From SAR324 cluster bacterium (lineage in GTDB: Bacteria > SAR324 > NAC60-12), in assembly GCA_015231825.1 (NCBI GenBank), contig JADGAV010000001.1:186001-250000 (forward strand): a stretch of 64,000 nucleotides of DNA, read 5' to 3'. The position numbers were made by a program, and so were the translations under genes. The notes under the pieces were generated by a model that did no database searches, was not told the DNA's origin, and was given only the letters and a program-made list of their open reading frames with translations. Position 1 is the first letter of the stretch. Each line of letters opens with the position of its first letter. Of the stretch, positions 55,705-64,000 are shown one piece after another.

Positions 55705-58329
55705 ATGATTCAGAAGATATTGATCGACTTTGCCATCAAGCACTCGAAAAAAGTTATGCTACTTTCCGGATTGATCACCCTGTTTTTTCTCGCTGCATTT
55801 CCAAATCTGACGACCGACACGGATCCGATTAAAATGCTTCCTCAGGACAACCCTGCCATTGTTCTTTATAAGCAGATGAAGCAGGAGTTTGATGTCAATG
55901 ACATGGTCGTACTGGGCATCAATAATCCGGATGGCCGTTCATTGTTTACGAAAGACGGTTTGAGTAAAATTCATCAGATCACCAGGGAGGTGGTGGAAAT
56001 TAAAGTTCAGCCGTCTGAGTCTTCATGGGGGAAGGAACTGCTCCAAATTCTGCAGTTTTTAAAAGAAAAGGATCCCCGTGCAGACCAGGTGCAGGATATC
56101 ATGGTCACCGAAGATGTCATGTCAATCAGTACAGTGGATGACATTGTCCGCAATGAAGCAGGAGAATTGAAGGTGGCTCCTTTAATGAGCAAACCTCCCG
56201 AAACAGATGAAGAAGCTGCAAAGATTCTTTCCGCGATCAATGACAATCCGATTTTGAAAGGAAAACTGGCTTCTGAAGATGGGTCTCTGGTCGGAATTTT
56301 TATTCCGCTTAAAGAAGGAATGAAGGACCGCAGCTATTTTCTGGGTGAAGAGATGAAGCGAATTGCTTCCCGTTATCTGAACGATGGAGAAGAGTTCTAC
56401 CTGGCCGGATTACCGATTGCAGAAAACACATTTGGCAATGAAATGTTTGTTCAGATGGGGGTCTATGCACCAGCTGCCGGATTGGTCATTTTTGGACTGC
56501 TCTATTTCTTTTTTCGCAGTCTTCAATTGATAGTTGCCCCCATGCTGCTGGCCATGATGGCAGTCATCTGGGCGATGGGAGCGCTGATTTATTCAGGCAA
56601 CAGCATCCATATCATGAGTTCCATGATTCCGATTTTTTTAATGCCGATAGCCGTGCTGAACAGCATCCACATCATGAGCAAACTCCATCACAATTATAAC
56701 AAATATGGAAATAGAGAACAGGCTGTGCGTGCGGTCATGAAGGAGCTTTTCAATCCGATGCTTTATACTTCGATCACCACCATCGTCGGCTTTGTATCGT
56801 TGGCCTCGACAGGTATTCCTCCGGTGATTGTCTTTGGTATTACAGTGGGATTCGGGGTTTTCCTTTCCTGGGCGCTTTCGATGCTGTTCATCCCGGCCTA
56901 TACGATGCTTTTGTCAGAAGAGACCATGAAGAAGTTCGGTCAGTTGTCGACCGATCAAAAATCGATCGTGATGGAAATTACGGTTGGATTTAAAAAAGTT
57001 GCAGCAAAGGCGCCGATGCCTATTATCGGAACTGCGCTTGTTTTGATGATCGTTTCAGTACTTGGCATACAGAAAATCATTGTCAACGACAATCCGGTTC
57101 GCTGGTTCAAGGAAGGCCATGTTCTGCGCCAGGCAGATCAAGTCATGAATGAGAAATTGGCGGGGACTTATATGAGCAATCTTGTTTTTGAACTCCCGCT
57201 TCCTGCTTCTTTAAATGGTGCTCAAACAGAAGCGTCTGCGGAGCAAATTGAAGAAAATGTGTTTTCAGATGAAGAAAATGCATTTGCCAGTGACGCTGCT
57301 GATGAGGAAGCAGCATTGGCGGATATGAAAAATGCGGAAATGGTTCGTTATATGGAAAAAGTCCAGAACTATCTGCTCAGCGTGCGAAATTCGGATGGAG
57401 AAGCGATTGTAGGCGGAGTGACCTCCATCGTGGATATTCTTAAAAAGGTTGGGAAAACCGCTCTCAATGACCCGGCATTGCCTGATTCACGAGATAAAGT
57501 TGCCCAATATATGTTTCTCTTTGAAAGCGGAGATTTAAAAAAGGGCAAAGATATGTGGAAGTTCATCACCCGAGATGGACGGAAGACACAGATGTGGATT
57601 CAATTGAAAAATGGTGACAATAATCAGATTGCCTTCCTCAAGGCAAAACTCAGCGAATTTATGGCTCGACCGGGAAATGAAGCACCTGCTGCCCTGTATC
57701 CGGAAAACGAGAAAGTGGATCTAAAAATTGAATGGTCAGGGCTGACCTATATCAACAGTGTCTGGCAGGATGAAATGGTCAATGGGATGCGTTCGGCATT
57801 GATCGGTTCTTTCGGGATCGTTTTTCTGATGATGGTTTTCCTGTTCCGATCATTGGTATGGGGAGTCATTTCGATGCTGCCTTTGTCGCTGACAATTTTG
57901 GCAATTTATGGATTCATTGGATATGTCGGCAAATACTACGATATGCCGATCGCGGTTTTGTCCAGCCTGACTCTGGGACTTTCCGTTGATTTTGCCATCC
58001 ATTATATTGAAAGCTTGCGGGAGTCCTTCAAAAAATTTCAAAGTTTTGCCAAGGCATACGAAGAAATTTCAGATGGAACCGCAAGAGCGATCTGGCGAAA
58101 TGTGCTCGTGATTTCCATCGGGTTCATGCCGCTCTTTTTTGCCGGCCTGGTACCTTATATCACGGTGGGATCTTTTTTCTTTGCAATCATGCTGGTAAGC
58201 GGTGTGAGCACATTGATTCTGCTGCCTGCCATTGTAAATGCAGGCGAACAGTGGTTGCTGAAAAAAAATGGCCGAAACACTTCAGAACAGACGAACAGTA
58301 AAATGGCTCAGGGTCTGGCTGGAAACTGA
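55705..58329 (+). CDS. RND/MMPL-family exporter
   Basis: N-terminal TM, TDTDPIKMLPQDNPAI, duplicated TM bundles (PIFLMPIAVLNSIHIMSKLHH; SLTLGLSVDFAIHYIESLRESF). Confidence 0.9.
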   Translation: MIQKILIDFAIKHSKKVMLLSGLITLFFLAAFPNLTTDTDPIKMLPQDNPAIVLYKQMKQEFDVNDMVVLGINNPDGRSLFTKDGLSKIHQITREVVEIKVQPSESSWGKELLQILQFLKEKDPRADQVQDIMVTEDVMSISTVDDIVRNEAGELKVAPLMSKPPETDEEAAKILSAINDNPILKGKLASEDGSLVGIFIPLKEGMKDRSYFLGEEMKRIASRYLNDGEEFYLAGLPIAENTFGNEMFVQMGVYAPAAGLVIFGLLYFFFRSLQLIVAPMLLAMMAVIWAMGALIYSGNSIHIMSSMIPIFLMPIAVLNSIHIMSKLHHNYNKYGNREQAVRAVMKELFNPMLYTSITTIVGFVSLASTGIPPVIVFGITVGFGVFLSWALSMLFIPAYTMLLSEETMKKFGQLSTDQKSIVMEITVGFKKVAAKAPMPIIGTALVLMIVSVLGIQKIIVNDNPVRWFKEGHVLRQADQVMNEKLAGTYMSNLVFELPLPASLNGAQTEASAEQIEENVFSDEENAFASDAADEEAALADMKNAEMVRYMEKVQNYLLSVRNSDGEAIVGGVTSIVDILKKVGKTALNDPALPDSRDKVAQYMFLFESGDLKKGKDMWKFITRDGRKTQMWIQLKNGDNNQIAFLKAKLSEFMARPGNEAPAALYPENEKVDLKIEWSGLTYINSVWQDEMVNGMRSALIGSFGIVFLMMVFLFRSLVWGVISMLPLSLTILAIYGFIGYVGKYYDMPIAVLSSLTLGLSVDFAIHYIESLRESFKKFQSFAKAYEEISDGTARAIWRNVLVISIGFMPLFFAGLVPYITVGSFFFAIMLVSGVSTLILLPAIVNAGEQWLLKKNGRNTSEQTNSKMAQGLAGN

Positions 58330-58465
58330 ACGACTGGCATCCTGCGGGTGCCGGTAAATTCTTATGCTTCATTGCTTTTCTGGTTCAGGAATTTCTCTTC
58401 AGAGCGGATGAACAGGAAGTCCTGAGCCCTACTAAAAAAAGATTTAAATTTTGAAGGAGATGATT

Positions 58466-59293
58466 ATGAAAACCACATTTTCTATTTTGATTGCATTCTT
58501 GTTATTGATACCCTCTTTCGCCGCTGCGGAAGAATCTGCCGATGAGATCATGAAAAAAGCTCATTTGAGTTCCTACTATTCAGGGGATGACGGACGCTCC
58601 AATATGGCGATGCTGGTCTATGCCAAAGGAGCGAAAAAGCCTCTCAAGAAGATTTTTTCGATGCTGAAAATAGATCTGGAAGAAGGGGGACAGCAAAAGT
58701 TTTTTATTTATTTTCAAAGTCCTGCAGATATTAAAAAAACCACTTTTTTAGTGCACAAAAAAGTTGATGAAGATGATTATCGCCGGCTCTATCTACCAGC
58801 CAGCGATAAAGTGATTCCTATTGCCGGTTCCCGGAAGCAGGATCCTTTTATGGGGTCCGATTATTCCTACGAAGATATATCCGGACGGCATTTCAACAAA
58901 GATCATCATAAAAAAATAGGGGAAGAAGCCCTAACCGTCAAAGAAAAAAATAAAAGCATCACATATCAAACCTTTGCGATGGAGAGTGTCCCAAAAATAA
59001 AAGAAGAGAAAATCGCTAAAATCAGGTCCTGGATCGACAAGAAAACCTACACACCGATTCGCGTTGAATTTATCAACCATGACGGCAAGGTTTATAAACG
59101 ATATCAATCTTATCAAATTCAAAAAATTGACGGATTTCCAACAATCATGAGGCGTGTAATGGAATCTCCACTGGATGATACCCGGACCATCATTCTCCTC
59201 AATCCGAAAAAAACAGGTTACAATTTAGGGGTTCCTGAAGATTTGTTTTCTGACCGCTCCCTGAAAAACCCACCGATGAAATATTTGAACTAA
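58466..59293 (+). CDS. Outer-membrane lipoprotein-sorting (LolA-like) protein
   Basis: Signal peptide, DDGRSNMAMLVYAKGAKKPLKK, RRLYLPASDKVIPIAGSRKQDPFMGSDYSYEDISGR. Confidence 0.8.
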   Translation: MKTTFSILIAFLLLIPSFAAAEESADEIMKKAHLSSYYSGDDGRSNMAMLVYAKGAKKPLKKIFSMLKIDLEEGGQQKFFIYFQSPADIKKTTFLVHKKVDEDDYRRLYLPASDKVIPIAGSRKQDPFMGSDYSYEDISGRHFNKDHHKKIGEEALTVKEKNKSITYQTFAMESVPKIKEEKIAKIRSWIDKKTYTPIRVEFINHDGKVYKRYQSYQIQKIDGFPTIMRRVMESPLDDTRTIILLNPKKTGYNLGVPEDLFSDRSLKNPPMKYLN

Positions 59294-59302
59294 AGGAAAA
59301 TC

Positions 59303-60766
59303 ATGCAATTTGAAAGAAACAGAAGGATTTTTTTTCTACCGAGCCACATCTTGATGATCCTTTTTTTAATCGTCTTCCTCCTGGCAGGGCAAGGGCAGGG
59401 AAGGACCGTGTTGGCCGCTTCTGAAATGGCAGACAGCAGTTCGCCAGAAACCTCTGCTGCGGATGCCGAAGAAAATTCGGAGGAGAATGTTTTTGACGAC
59501 GAAAATGTTTTTGATGCAGAAGATGAGGAAATTTCAGTTTCAGGAAATGACAGCAATGCGATCGTATTCAACGGCTTTCTCGAAACGGAACGGGGAGCAA
59601 GAGTAGGAGAATCTGAAAATCATAAAGAGACATGGCTTCTGGCCAATCAGCGCGTGCGATTAAAAACCTCCGGCAATACAGAAAAAGGCGGATTTGATTT
59701 GAAACTGGACTTCGTCAAAGATGATATTACCCGTCAAATGGAAGTTGACATTCGTGAGGCACGTTTGAGATACTCACCGGCAGATTGGATGGATCTGAGT
59801 ATCGGCAGGCAAGTTTCGACCTGGGGAGTTGGGGATTTGATTTTTATCAATGACTTGTTTCCTAAAAATTGGATCAATTTGCTGACGGGGCGAGATATAG
59901 AATCTTTGAAAGATGCCTCCGACGTGCTGCGAATGACGTCCTACTTCGGCTCCTGGAGCTGGGATCTAGTCTGGACTCCGGAATTTGATCCGGACACGAC
60001 GCCAACTGGTTGCCGCTTTTCGGTTTTTGATCCCAACCTGGGACGAACACGGTCCAACTCAGATTCATGTGGAAAAAATTCCCCCGCAGAAGAGCAGAAC
60101 AATAAAGACGAGAATGGTGAAATCGCCATGCGTCTGAAAACTCGTTGGGGTTCTCAAGAACTTGCAATTTACGGATACAACGGATTTTGGAAAAACCCGA
60201 AGGGCTTAAGATTTTTACCGGAACAAGGACTTTTTAAACCGTTCTATCCCCGACTGGGAGTTTATGGTTTTTCCAGCGAAGGGCAACTGGGGGATGGAAT
60301 TGTATTCTTCGAAACAGGGCTTTATCGGTCTTTTGAAGATGAGGACGGCAAGGATCCCCTGATCGAAAACTCAAGCCTCCGGATGATGTTTGGTTATCGG
60401 TATATGCTCAATGCGAATTTGACGCTCAGCGGACAGGGGATGTCAGAAAAAATGATGAACTATACAAATTATAAAGACAATCTTCACCCAGATCAATCAG
60501 CGAAAGATGAAGTTCGCAATACAGTGACTTTGCGTCTTGTGAAGACTGCGCAGCAGGATACCCTCCGTATCTCATTTTTTGTATATCACCGTCCCCAGCA
60601 TCGGGATGATTATCTGCGGTACTGGGTGAACAAAAGACTGGATGATCATTTCGACATCACTGCCGGAGGAAATCTGTTCAGCGGGCATTCAGACTATGCA
60701 GACAGCGAATTCGGAATGTTGCGGGAAGACGACAACGTATTTATTCGCATGAAATATATTTTCTAA
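59303..60766 (+). CDS. Outer-membrane beta-barrel (porin-like/DUF1302-like) protein
   Basis: Signal peptide, acidic N-terminal linker, beta-strand-rich body ending in ...DDNVFIRMKYIF (C-terminal aromatic). Confidence 0.75.
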   Translation: MQFERNRRIFFLPSHILMILFLIVFLLAGQGQGRTVLAASEMADSSSPETSAADAEENSEENVFDDENVFDAEDEEISVSGNDSNAIVFNGFLETERGARVGESENHKETWLLANQRVRLKTSGNTEKGGFDLKLDFVKDDITRQMEVDIREARLRYSPADWMDLSIGRQVSTWGVGDLIFINDLFPKNWINLLTGRDIESLKDASDVLRMTSYFGSWSWDLVWTPEFDPDTTPTGCRFSVFDPNLGRTRSNSDSCGKNSPAEEQNNKDENGEIAMRLKTRWGSQELAIYGYNGFWKNPKGLRFLPEQGLFKPFYPRLGVYGFSSEGQLGDGIVFFETGLYRSFEDEDGKDPLIENSSLRMMFGYRYMLNANLTLSGQGMSEKMMNYTNYKDNLHPDQSAKDEVRNTVTLRLVKTAQQDTLRISFFVYHRPQHRDDYLRYWVNKRLDDHFDITAGGNLFSGHSDYADSEFGMLREDDNVFIRMKYIF

Positions 60767-60853
60767 TTCCACAGGTCCGATCGTCTCAATCCGGAAACGG
60801 ACCAATATGATCATGCAAGAAGCTGGTCAACTAATCTTCAAGAAAGGAAAAGA

Positions 60854-61258
60854 ATGACTATCAAAAACACGAAGTATGGAATGGAGAGAACGGTGACGCT
60901 TTCTTACCAGGAGGCCATTGAAAAAGTGACAGAAACTCTGAAAGCGGAAGGCTTTGGAATTTTGACTGAAATTGATGTGAAAGCGACTTTCAAGAAAAAA
61001 ATGGACAAGGATTTTATTCCTTACATTATCTTGGGAGCCTGCAATCCCCCTCTGGCCTTCAAGGCCTTGAGCGAGGAAACTGATATCGGTCTGCTGCTTC
61101 CCTGCAATGTGGTGGTCCGCCAGGGATCTCACGAGGGAGAAACAGTGATCAGTGCCATCGATCCCATGACTTTGGTCGCGGTAACAGAACGGGATGATCT
61201 TAAAGGTTTTGCGGAAGAAGTTCAGGGAAAATTGAACAGGGCGCTGGAGGCCATTTGA
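60854..61258 (+). CDS. DUF302-family protein
   Basis: YQEAIEKVTETLKAEGFGILTEIDVKATFKKKMDKDFIPYIILGACNPPLAFKALSEETDIGLLLPCNVVV. Confidence 0.88.
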   Translation: MTIKNTKYGMERTVTLSYQEAIEKVTETLKAEGFGILTEIDVKATFKKKMDKDFIPYIILGACNPPLAFKALSEETDIGLLLPCNVVVRQGSHEGETVISAIDPMTLVAVTERDDLKGFAEEVQGKLNRALEAI

Positions 61259-61284
61259 GCTCATTCAGACAATAAACTTCCCCA

Positions 61285-61318
61285 GTCCCAGCTGATTTTT
61301 GTTTTTCCGTGCTGGGAC
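61285..61318 (+). terminator. Terminator-like hairpin
   Basis: GTCCCAGC (61285-61292) pairs with GCTGGGAC (61311-61318), 27 nt after the DUF302 stop. Confidence 0.5.
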
Positions 61319-61666
61319 ACACTCTTCCTTGTTTTCCTGATATTCTTCTCCATATTTTTCCGTTTTTTATTGCTGCAATGGTTTGATTACGATGCTTTTT
61401 TTGCGATGCAATGAATTGAACCTGTTCGGCAAAATGCTGTTTTTTCTGTTGAATTTAGACCTGTCTGCGCGGCGAAATGTCAAAGAGCTGCAAAAAAGAG
61501 GACCTGACATCCTAAATATGTGTTGATTACTTCTTTAGAGGTAAATAGAATAAGTTCTTGAGTGACGAAATATAAAACCTGTTATCCTTGTGACATGCAG
61601 GGACGGCAAGCACAATTGATCTCCAGGATCAGGTCTGTCAAACAAGAAAATTAATAGAAGGACAAC

Positions 61667-62560
61667 ATGCGAACATTAATTGTCGATGATGAAGCGAAGC
61701 TTCGCAAGATGCTTGATAATTTTCTCACCAAGCAAGGACACCAGGTCGAGATGGCGGAAAACGGCCAGCAAGGATGGGAAATATTCTCGGAAGCTCCCGA
61801 GACTTTTGATATGGTATTGAGCGATATCAAAATGCCGGTGATGGACGGATTGGAACTGCTGGAAAAAATTCGGCGGAAGGATTACGACGTTCCTGTTGTG
61901 ATGATGACTGGTTATGCTGAATTGGGGGTGACGGTTAAAGCGTTAAAATTTGGGGCGTTCGACTTTTTGCTCAAGCCTTTTGATCTGAATAATCTGCTGA
62001 GAATCTATGAAAAACTTGAATCCACGTCTGCCACCAAACAGGAAAAAATTGAAGTTTTGCCGTTTCTTCAGACGCAGACCACTCTATTGATGCCCAGTGA
62101 AATAAAACATCTCCGAGGTGTGGTTTCCCAGCTGCTCCAGGCCTGCCGACCGTTTTGTGATCTGCAAAAACAATATTTCCAGAATATTCGTCTTTGTTTA
62201 GTGGAAGCCATCACGAACGCAATCATTCACGGAAACCTGGAAGTGGATTCAAGCCTGAAAGAGGACTCCTGGGAAGAGTTCAACAGAACGGTCACTGAGC
62301 GGGAAAGTACAGCCCCTTTTTCAGAGCGAAAAGTAAAGATTGTCTCTCACTTCAACTCAGAACGGATTCTGTTTGAAATTGAAGATGAAGGGAAGGGATT
62401 TGACCATCACCATCTTCCGGGATTGGATGATATTGGCGTATTGGCTCTCAGCGGGAGAGGTCTCATTCTGATCCGTTCTTTCATGGATGAAGTGATCTGG
62501 AATGATCCGGGCAACTGCATTACTTTGATAAAACACCTCAGTCCGGCTAATCCCTTGTAG
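61667..62560 (+). CDS. Receiver fused to RsbW-like HATPase (paralogue of 45771-46682)
   Basis: LIVDDEAKLRKMLDNFL...LSDIKMPVMDGLELLEKI...LKPFD; LVEAITNAIIHGNLE, IEDEGKGFDHH, SGRGLILIRSFMDEVIWN. Confidence 0.88.
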   Translation: MRTLIVDDEAKLRKMLDNFLTKQGHQVEMAENGQQGWEIFSEAPETFDMVLSDIKMPVMDGLELLEKIRRKDYDVPVVMMTGYAELGVTVKALKFGAFDFLLKPFDLNNLLRIYEKLESTSATKQEKIEVLPFLQTQTTLLMPSEIKHLRGVVSQLLQACRPFCDLQKQYFQNIRLCLVEAITNAIIHGNLEVDSSLKEDSWEEFNRTVTERESTAPFSERKVKIVSHFNSERILFEIEDEGKGFDHHHLPGLDDIGVLALSGRGLILIRSFMDEVIWNDPGNCITLIKHLSPANPL

Positions 62561-62577
62561 GTCATTGACAGGTCACT

Positions 62578-64000
62578 ATGGAAAAAATTCTGGTCATTGA
62601 TGATGATGATTCGATTCGAAAAATGCTTTTGCGGGCACTTTCGAAAGAAGGCTACAATGTTTTTTTAGCGGAAAATGGAAAAGAGGGTCTGGAGCGCTTT
62701 GAAGAGATTCAGCCGCAGGTGGTCCTTTTGGATTTGAGAATGCCGGTGATGGGCGGACTTGAATGTTTACGAGGCATGAATATCGGTATTGAAAGCCCTT
62801 CTGCCGTCATTGTTCTCACGGGAGACGGCACCGATGAGGATGCCGAACAATGCTACCAGCTCGGAGTGAAATCATTTTTGCGAAAGCCTGTCAATCTTTT
62901 CGAACTGAAAGGACTGGTGAAAAATAACTTCGAACTGATCAGCTATTCCTCCGAACTCAGAGGATTGAACAGCACCCTGGAACAAAAAGTAGAGAAACGG
63001 ACTCAAGAACTCCAGGAAAGCAACCTTCAATTACAGATTTCCTACTCGGAACTGGAACGAGTCTCTCAAACCTTTCAGCTCTTTGTGCCAAAGCAATTCA
63101 TCAATCGTATTGAGGGAATAAAAGCAGGACTCGTTGAAGAAGAAGAACTGAGTATTTTATTTACCGATATTCGTTCTTTCACCCAGATGTCAGAACAAAT
63201 GTCATCTTCGGAAACTTTTAATTTCTTGAGCAACTACCTTCAACAAATGGAACCCTGCATCACACAAAACGGAGGGTTTATAGATAAGTTTATCGGTGAC
63301 GGCATCATGGCTTTGTTTGATCGGGAAAACTCGGCAGACAAGGCGCTTCAGAGTGCAATCGATATGCAGCACTCAGTTGATCAGTTCAATCAGGAAAGAG
63401 TAAAAAATGGTCTCCCTCCTATTCGAGTTGGAATGGGAATCAACACAGGTCCAGTCCGCATTGGAGCCCTGGGGTCAGAACGCCGCCTGGACTCGACGGT
63501 GGTCGGCGACCATGTCAACCTCACTGCACGATTGGAAGGTTTGACCAAGAAGTATCGATCGCGCATTTTAATTTCTGAATATACCTATCAGGGCATTTCG
63601 AAGGAAAAGCATTTTATCCGTGAAATTGATACTGTCAAAGTACGGGGAAAATCAGAACCCATCACGGTTTATGAAGTATTTGATGCCTCATCTCCCGAAA
63701 TCAAGGAAAAAAAGCTGAAAACCCGCGATTTGCTTGCTCAGGGCATTCAACTCTACAAAAATCGTAATTTTATTGAAGCATGGGAAACATTCCGTCAATG
63801 TTTGATTTTGTTTCCAGAAGATGTGATTGCTTTGGAGTATGTCAAACGCTGCCGCTATTTTCAGAAATATCCTCCCATTGAAACTACCTGGAGCGGGGTG
63901 ATATTGGAAACAGACAATCTTGTCGATCACAAAATTCGCAGAAATTATGAACGATATCAACTATCCGCTGCAGCAACGGTTTTTCACCATGCCGAAGACC
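62578..64000 (+). CDS. Receiver fused to class III adenylate/guanylate cyclase (3' truncated by window edge)
   Basis: MEKILVIDDDDSIRKMLLRAL...LLDLRMPVMGG; LSILFTDIRSFTQMSEQM, FIDKFIGDGIMALF, STVVGDHVNLTARLEGL; no stop before window end. Confidence 0.9.
   Translation, partial: MEKILVIDDDDSIRKMLLRALSKEGYNVFLAENGKEGLERFEEIQPQVVLLDLRMPVMGGLECLRGMNIGIESPSAVIVLTGDGTDEDAEQCYQLGVKSFLRKPVNLFELKGLVKNNFELISYSSELRGLNSTLEQKVEKRTQELQESNLQLQISYSELERVSQTFQLFVPKQFINRIEGIKAGLVEEEELSILFTDIRSFTQMSEQMSSSETFNFLSNYLQQMEPCITQNGGFIDKFIGDGIMALFDRENSADKALQSAIDMQHSVDQFNQERVKNGLPPIRVGMGINTGPVRIGALGSERRLDSTVVGDHVNLTARLEGLTKKYRSRILISEYTYQGISKEKHFIREIDTVKVRGKSEPITVYEVFDASSPEIKEKKLKTRDLLAQGIQLYKNRNFIEAWETFRQCLILFPEDVIALEYVKRCRYFQKYPPIETTWSGVILETDNLVDHKIRRNYERYQLSAAATVFHHAED

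Overview
This 64 kb bacterial window is gene-dense. I saw no rRNA, convincing tRNA, CRISPR array or intact mobile element. Main blocks: (A) 1-8.4 kb: a truncated membrane/TPR protein, dcd, a deoxyhypusine-synthase-like protein, a DUF4956-like membrane protein, a 753-aa ORFan and a probable gene remnant. (B) 8.5-24.7 kb: a BadH-like SDR, a Crp/Fnr regulator, and a heme-copper oxidoreductase (HCO) locus. The HCO locus encodes a CuA subunit II, a subunit I with Gln where the active-site Tyr of HPEVY-type oxidases would sit, a second subunit-I-like protein without the helix-VII His-His pair, two tiny TM proteins, heme O synthase, Sco, a cytochrome b-ferredoxin-MvhD fusion and a CxxCH membrane protein. 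It is followed by NnrS, hemerythrin, DUF2249 and a NnrS-like protein. I read it as a candidate NO-reductase-type HCO system. (C) 24.8-34.5 kb: a cyclase-family protein, RidA, a two-activase benzoyl-CoA-reductase-like cluster (bzdNOPQ-type sizes), GNAT, Rrf2, a cNMP/PP2C protein and a strong BadI homologue. A 22-nt motif (19/22 identical) occurs upstream of both the HCO operon and badI. (D) 34.6-54.8 kb: a hemerythrin-tailed MCP, then a co-directional signalling supercluster: HTH-receiver-PAS, solute-binding protein plus HK, receivers, hybrid HKs, receiver-RsbW, two STAS proteins, a PP2C phosphatase and several large proteins of unknown family. (E) 55-61.3 kb: a BigR/SqrR-like ArsR with two matching operators, DUF2892, an RND exporter, a LolA-like protein, an OMP and DUF302. 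The RND and OMP share an acidic EENVFxDExxxF motif. (F) 61.7-64 kb: a second receiver-RsbW and a receiver-adenylate cyclase that runs off the window. All family calls come from reading motifs by eye; no searches were run.
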